NCBI GenBank assembly: GCA_002162795.1
Contig: MAAY01000033.1
Location: 1-37,822, forward strand
Origin: Rhodobacterales bacterium 56_14_T64
GTDB taxonomy: Bacteria > Pseudomonadota > Alphaproteobacteria > Rhodobacterales > Rhodobacteraceae
DNA length: 37,822 bases
Reading direction: 5' to 3'
Shown here: one piece after another, positions 34,526 through 37,822 of the stretch
Position numbering within the stretch: the stretch's first letter is position 1
How the letters are laid out: every line of letters begins with the position of its first letter
Translations under genes and position numbers: made by a program
The notes under the pieces: model-generated
What the model saw: only the letters and a program-made list of their open reading frames with translations
The model's database searches: none
What the model was told of the DNA's origin: nothing

Positions 34526-35491
34526 TTACTCTTCGATCACCTGCAGTTGCCCGGCCAGCCAGGGCAATTGGCCAATCGCTGGGCCAATGATCTGGCTCTG
34601 CATCAGGTGGCGCATGGTCTGCGCCACATCCCGTGGCACCCGGTCGGCCCAATCAGCGGCGGCGAACAGCGAGATGCTGCGGGAAAAATTGCCAAAAGGC
34701 AGCGCAAAGGCATCGATCTGGTCATGGAAGCGCACGGCCCGCATATATCCCAGCGGCGTGGTCACAGCCCAGCCAATACGCCGCGCCACCATCGCCATCA
34801 GTGCCAGATGCGAACCGATTTCGAACCGTTCCTCGAACTCCAGTTTCTGGCGTGCCAGATGCGCCTCGATCTGTTGCGAGATCAGCTGTTCGCGCCCATA
34901 TCGCAGCAATGGTAGTTCATTCAGCAGTTCACCTTGAGTACTGGGATCCTTCAAAAACCCCTTGGGGGCCACCAGAATAAAGGGGTCGCGCACCAGCGGG
35001 TACTCTACAATATCGTCGCGCAATTCGCCGGTGCTGGCGGCCACTGCGATGTGCAATTCACGCGCTGCCATTGCTCGGTTGATGTCATGGCTCGAGGCGG
35101 TGATCATCTTGAACCGGCATTGTGTCAGACTGTCGGCCAGAATAGTGGCCAGACGCGGGGTCAGGTCATTGTCAAAATCGTCGATCAGCCCAATCGTCAG
35201 GGTCGTCAGGTGTGTCAGGTCCATCACCGTCAACTCGCTCTGCGCAAGGCGCAGTTCCGACAGCACGGCTTCGGTGCGGCTTAGAAAATTGCGTCCGGCT
35301 GTAGTCACCAGCATCGGGCGGCGGCTGTGGTCAACAAGGTCGGTGCCCAGTGCCTTTTCCAGATTGCGAAGCTGCTGGCTGACCGCGGGTTGGCTCAGCC
35401 CGGTCACCTCAGCAGCTTGAGCCACCGATCCGGTCTTGGCCAAGGCTTCGAAAACCTCCAACCCTCGCAGGGTCACCCCTTTCATCAGCAT
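34526..35491 (-). CDS. LysR family transcriptional regulator
   Basis: A 321-residue LysR-type regulator. The winged helix runs through LRGLEVFEALAKTGSVAQAAEVTGLSQPAVSQQLRNLEKALG (about 8-49; region only), followed by LVDHSRRPMLVTTAGRNFLSRTEAVL, the linker helix. The substrate-binding domain (about 95-310) includes LILVAPKGFL-type strands and a YMRAVRFHDQ segment. ATG 35491 is selected because AGGAG lies about 9 bases upstream on the minus strand; a longer in-frame form from 35581 has no such signal. The target genes are unknown; neither neighbour is divergent within a short spacer, as the next gene upstream is on the same strand. Confidence 0.9.
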   Translation of the reverse strand: MLMKGVTLRGLEVFEALAKTGSVAQAAEVTGLSQPAVSQQLRNLEKALGTDLVDHSRRPMLVTTAGRNFLSRTEAVLSELRLAQSELTVMDLTHLTTLTIGLIDDFDNDLTPRLATILADSLTQCRFKMITASSHDINRAMAARELHIAVAASTGELRDDIVEYPLVRDPFILVAPKGFLKDPSTQGELLNELPLLRYGREQLISQQIEAHLARQKLEFEERFEIGSHLALMAMVARRIGWAVTTPLGYMRAVRFHDQIDAFALPFGNFSRSISLFAAADWADRVPRDVAQTMRHLMQSQIIGPAIGQLPWLAGQLQVIEE

Positions 35492-35713
35492 CAGCCACGC
35501 TCCTGTTTTTGTTGCGCCTTGTGTGAAACTCCACGGCCCGGGGGTCAAGAGGAGAAATCGGCTCAAAGGAGAGATGCCCATTTTTGCGCCGCTTTAAGGC
35601 GAGATGGGCAGGCAAGGCGCTCACCACATATTCCTACGCAGAAGTCGGGCAACACAGAACCGCGTGCAGTGTAGGGTGTGTGCTTGCACGCACCTTTGTT
35701 GGGATCGGCAGAC

Positions 35714-36025
35714 TCAGCTACAGCTGCGGGCAGCGCGTTCGCCAAAGGCTTTGTATCGCAACCACAACTGTTCATCACCGCGTTGGCTTGATTGACGTAC
35801 CACCTGAGCTTGATGCGGATCGTCGAACCATCTGGCAACTTTCTTGCGCTCTGATCGGGTCAGGCTGGAATTGGCAACCAGTTGGATACAGCTGCATTTC
35901 GCCGGTGTAGCCGCCGTGCGGTCGGCTTGACGGCAGGCGCGTTCGATCAAACCAGCCTGTGCCGGGGGAGGGGTCACTACAAAAACTGTGCCCGCGCAAA
36001 GCACGGCGGTCAAAATACGCATCAT
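35714..36025 (-). CDS. Small secreted Cys-containing protein (often labelled 'arginine transporter')
   Basis: A 103-residue protein with a signal peptide (MMRILTAVLCAGTVFVV, cleavage after PAQA at 24). The mature domain of about 80 residues carries four cysteines (Cys31, Cys44, Cys46 and one near the C-terminus) and a KCSCIQLVAN motif. WFDDPHQAQVVRQSSQ, near 66-81, and LWLRYKAFGERA near the end are conserved in homologues I know from Rhodobacteraceae, which carry an unsupported 'arginine transporter' label. The Cys pattern suggests disulfides in the periplasm. No transport domain is present, so that name should not be trusted. The start could be ATG 36025, ATG 36022 or GTG 36028. Confidence 0.7.
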   Translation of the reverse strand: MMRILTAVLCAGTVFVVTPPPAQAGLIERACRQADRTAATPAKCSCIQLVANSSLTRSERKKVARWFDDPHQAQVVRQSSQRGDEQLWLRYKAFGERAARSCS

Positions 36026-36390
36026 CACTGTTCACTCGCTTGGGTCGGCGGATCTTAGTGCCCGCATATCGGCGGCACTATGGCGCAGGTCGGGGAGGGG
36101 TTCAATCGGGCTAAGCGGGTCAAGGTCTGTTGGGCGGGATGTTGCCGGAGGGGAGGGCAGGGTTTGGAAATAGAGCTTAGGGCAGCGCCAGACCCTGGGT
36201 GGGTGCAAAGCGCCCTCCCGTGGGGAGGGTCAGGCGCTGCCCGGTCTGGCGACCGGGTAAAATGTCGATGTACTTACTCGCCCTAATTTAGAAAGAAATT
36301 CCTGATTTCTGCAATTTGGCGAGTTATCGCTTAACTACCCAAGGTCCTGTCGCTAAACTCTATCTAAGTAATTTGGCAGAAAGCTAGGCA
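36026..36390. other. Intergenic region with dispersed repeat, upstream of the DUF4062 gene
   Basis: These 365 bases hold no gene that I can support. The GC-rich half (36100-36260) contains repeat copy B. After 36260 the composition drops sharply and stays AT-richer through the DUF4062 gene. The sequence just before 36391 has AGAAAGCTAGG as a modest ribosome-binding site. Confidence 0.45.
36197..36244 (+). repeat. Dispersed GC-rich repeat, copy B
   Basis: The reverse complement of this segment matches 16619-16667 (shared CCGGGCAGCGCC, GGGAGGGCGCTTTGCA and ACCC). It is also part of a self-complementary structure: GGGCAGCGCC at 36180-36189 pairs with GGCGCTGCCC at 36233-36242, with a nested CCCTCCC/GGGAGGG hairpin inside. 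The mRNA or ssDNA form would fold strongly. Confidence 0.65.
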
Positions 36391-37404
36391 ATGTCTCAGA
36401 AGAAATACCAAGTCTTTATCTCCTCCACCTACGCCGATCTAAAAGAAGAAAGGAATGCCATCACTCGAGCTCTGTACGAAATGGGTTGCATTCCTGTAGG
36501 GATGGAAGCCTTCCCCGCTTCTGACGAAGAGCAGTTCGAATTTATAAAGCGCATCATCGACGAAACAGACTACTACATCCTAATTTTGGGAGGACGTTAC
36601 GGTTCAATCGCTCCGGACGGTAAAGGATACACCGAAAAAGAATATGCATATGCGCGTGAAAAAGGCCTCCCTGTCTTGGCTTTTGTCCATTCTGATCCCA
36701 ACTCCTTGGATAAAGAAAGAACAGATTTGAATGATTCTCAAAGAGCGGAGAAATTCTTTAGATTTCGGAATGACGTTACTGCGAACAGGATGGTGAAAAT
36801 GTGGACTGAGCCTATGGAGTTACCCTCTTTCGCCGTACTCGCTCTCAACCGGGCTATGACAAGCCAACCTCAAACAGGTTGGGTTCGGGGTACCACTGTT
36901 GACATAGAGGCGGCGCTCAGTCGTATTGTTGAGCTGCAATCTCAGCTTCAAGACGCCCAAAGGATTATTGGTGAATTCGAAAATCAAAATCATACTCCCC
37001 AGAATATTGCGGGCCTTGAGCATGTGCTTCCCGTGACTGTGGAGACTTTCTATCGGAACCACCAAAGTTCCGTAATAAGTGGTGGCGATATGACTGCGAA
37101 AATTAGTCTCGAGACACTATTTGGCAGACTAGCTCCCAATATGATTGAGCCATTGAATCAAGCCCAAGCCTCCAACATGATGGCCTTGACTGCGACCGAT
37201 GGGCAAAGGTCTAGCAATCACGTAGAGTATAAATTCGAATTGGAGCGAGAAACTCTAAATACAATCCGCATCCAGTTTGAAGCCTTGAAACTGATATCAG
37301 TGGGGCGGCTAAAAACTCAAGGTGGGTCACTTGCAAATTTTTGGCAATTGACAGAACGCGGTACTGTCGAAATGCAACGCCTACGGGTCATAAAGCTGGA
37401 GTAG
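36391..37404 (+). CDS. DUF4062 domain-containing protein
   Basis: A 337-residue cytoplasmic protein. The N-terminal about 150 residues form a DUF4062 domain, a TIR/SEFIR-like Rossmann-type fold: VFISSTYADLKEER at 8-21, VGMEAFPASDE at 36-46, YYILILGGRYGSI at 61-73, and GYTEKEYAYA at 79-88 are the domain's signature blocks. A short coiled coil (about 172-196) and a C-terminal region, about 215-337, follow. The last 60 residues (ETLNTIRIQFEALKLI, then FWQLTERG) resemble a winged helix. DUF4062 often occurs at the N-terminus of NTPase or effector proteins in conflict and stress systems, but no biochemical role is established for this architecture. Composition is lower in G+C (about 47% in a line counted) than flanking genes, suggesting transfer. 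It sits alone between the repeat and lepA. Confidence 0.85.
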   Translation: MSQKKYQVFISSTYADLKEERNAITRALYEMGCIPVGMEAFPASDEEQFEFIKRIIDETDYYILILGGRYGSIAPDGKGYTEKEYAYAREKGLPVLAFVHSDPNSLDKERTDLNDSQRAEKFFRFRNDVTANRMVKMWTEPMELPSFAVLALNRAMTSQPQTGWVRGTTVDIEAALSRIVELQSQLQDAQRIIGEFENQNHTPQNIAGLEHVLPVTVETFYRNHQSSVISGGDMTAKISLETLFGRLAPNMIEPLNQAQASNMMALTATDGQRSSNHVEYKFELERETLNTIRIQFEALKLISVGRLKTQGGSLANFWQLTERGTVEMQRLRVIKLE

Positions 37405-37714
37405 TTTCGGTCCTGCGGATCACTTGGTAATCCGGATCGCGCCCGATCCCGTTTCCACGGCGGGCGCAAACTGAACAGTATTCACCTCCCATCCGAAGGC
37501 ACGCTTGGCGATGTTGCGAAAGGCACACCTTGTACAGAAGGCAGAAGATACGTATTTCATAGTGAGGAGGGCAGGGAGATTTCGCTTTTGCCACAAAGGT
37601 CGACCTTAAATATGTCAAAATCCGCCAACACAATACGCCCTTAGATCAAATAACCTGTCCCACACCCTATACGCCCGCTTGACCATGACAAGATTCCAAA
37701 TCATATCCCCTAGC
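37405..37714. other. Intergenic spacer between DUF4062 gene and lepA
   Basis: I see no supportable gene in these 310 bases. A minus-strand frame with several cysteines (37388-37633) starts only with TTG, lacks a ribosome-binding site and matches no family I recognise. The spacer must include the lepA promoter, but no clear -10/-35 pair was identified. Confidence 0.35.
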
Positions 37715-37822
37715 ATGACCGATCTGTCCAAAATCCGCAATTTCTCGATCGTGGCGCATATTGACCACGGCAAATCCACCCTCGCTGACCGTCTCATCCA
37801 AGAGACCGGCACGGTGGCGGGC
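37715..37822 (+). CDS. lepA: Elongation factor 4 (LepA), N-terminal 36 residues (partial)
   Basis: The frame runs off the window's end. Its 36 residues include [20 protein letters not shown] at 7-26, holding the GTPase P-loop AHIDHGKS of translational GTPases and the LepA-specific start of the G domain. LepA is a ribosome-associated GTPase involved in translation initiation or ribosome assembly and back-translocation. An earlier in-frame ATG at 37685 would add 10 residues ([10 protein letters not shown]); the shorter form fits the family better. No strong Shine-Dalgarno is visible. Confidence 0.93.
   Translation, partial: MTDLSKIRNFSIVAHIDHGKSTLADRLIQETGTVAG

Noticed and set aside
37388-37633. 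A minus-strand, Cys-containing frame of 81 codons between DUF4062 and lepA
   Set aside because: It opens with TTG without a ribosome-binding site, overlaps the DUF4062 gene end, and its cysteine spacing does not fit a zinc-finger or HNH pattern.
1-37822. tRNA genes, rRNA genes, CRISPR arrays and insertion sequences
   Set aside because: No T-arm consensus in a cloverleaf context, no regularly spaced direct repeats, and no transposase-like protein was found in any spacer.

Overview
The window looks like a chromosomal segment of a marine-type alphaproteobacterium of the Rhodobacterales (Roseobacter group). The reasons are a GcrA cell-cycle regulator, the rhizobial-type rhaPQUK rhamnose gene order, a DUF1127 mini-protein, a small Cys-containing secreted protein typical of Rhodobacteraceae, and GC-rich dispersed hairpin repeats of a kind I associate with roseobacter genomes. 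This placement is inference from gene content. No rRNA or tRNA gene, CRISPR array, insertion sequence or prophage was seen.

Layout. 1-2898: the 3' part of an L-rhamnose uptake and catabolism operon on + (end of rhaP, rhaQ, rhaU, rhaK), joined by ATGA start/stop overlaps. 3093-6812: accessory-looking genes, namely an endonuclease/exonuclease/phosphatase-fold protein, a CocE/NonD-type hydrolase preceded by a possible 40-codon upstream ORF, and an ArsC/Spx-like protein on -. 7039-8274: a YcaD-type MFS transporter. 8530-13184: a minus-strand capsule operon (kpsT, kpsE, kdsA, phosphomannomutase/phosphoglucomutase) for export of, and sugar supply to, a probably Kdo-linked surface polysaccharide. 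13482-14863: a uracil-DNA glycosylase superfamily protein coupled to an SseB-like protein. 14922-16584: a YghU-type glutathione S-transferase divergent from a secreted YHS protein, with two palindromic candidate operators between them. 16772-19954: gcrA, an ABC-2 permease, a LysE exporter and an EamA transporter.

20290-23696: arginine biosynthesis (argD, argF) followed by a GNAT acetyltransferase and an isochorismatase-like hydrolase. 23782-25813: a PiT phosphate transporter and a Nudix hydrolase on -. 26022-31886: an SDR oxidoreductase, the HrpB helicase, the MeaB GTPase, a DUF1127 protein and a GcvA-like LysR regulator. 31957-33262: ribosomal protein L28, then a DUF2946-like secreted protein paired with a PCu(A)C copper chaperone. 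33342-33690: a decayed sirtuin gene. 33961-36025: a low-molecular-weight phosphatase, a LysR regulator and the small secreted Cys protein. 36391-37404: a lone, AT-richer DUF4062 gene, the best candidate here for an uncharacterised stress or defence gene. 37715-37822: the start of lepA.

Most of the window is ordinary core and accessory metabolism. The points that merit follow-up are the DUF4062 gene, the long N-terminal extension of KpsE and absence of kpsM, the hairpin-embedded small ORF ahead of the CocE hydrolase, the sirtuin relic, and the dispersed repeat family.
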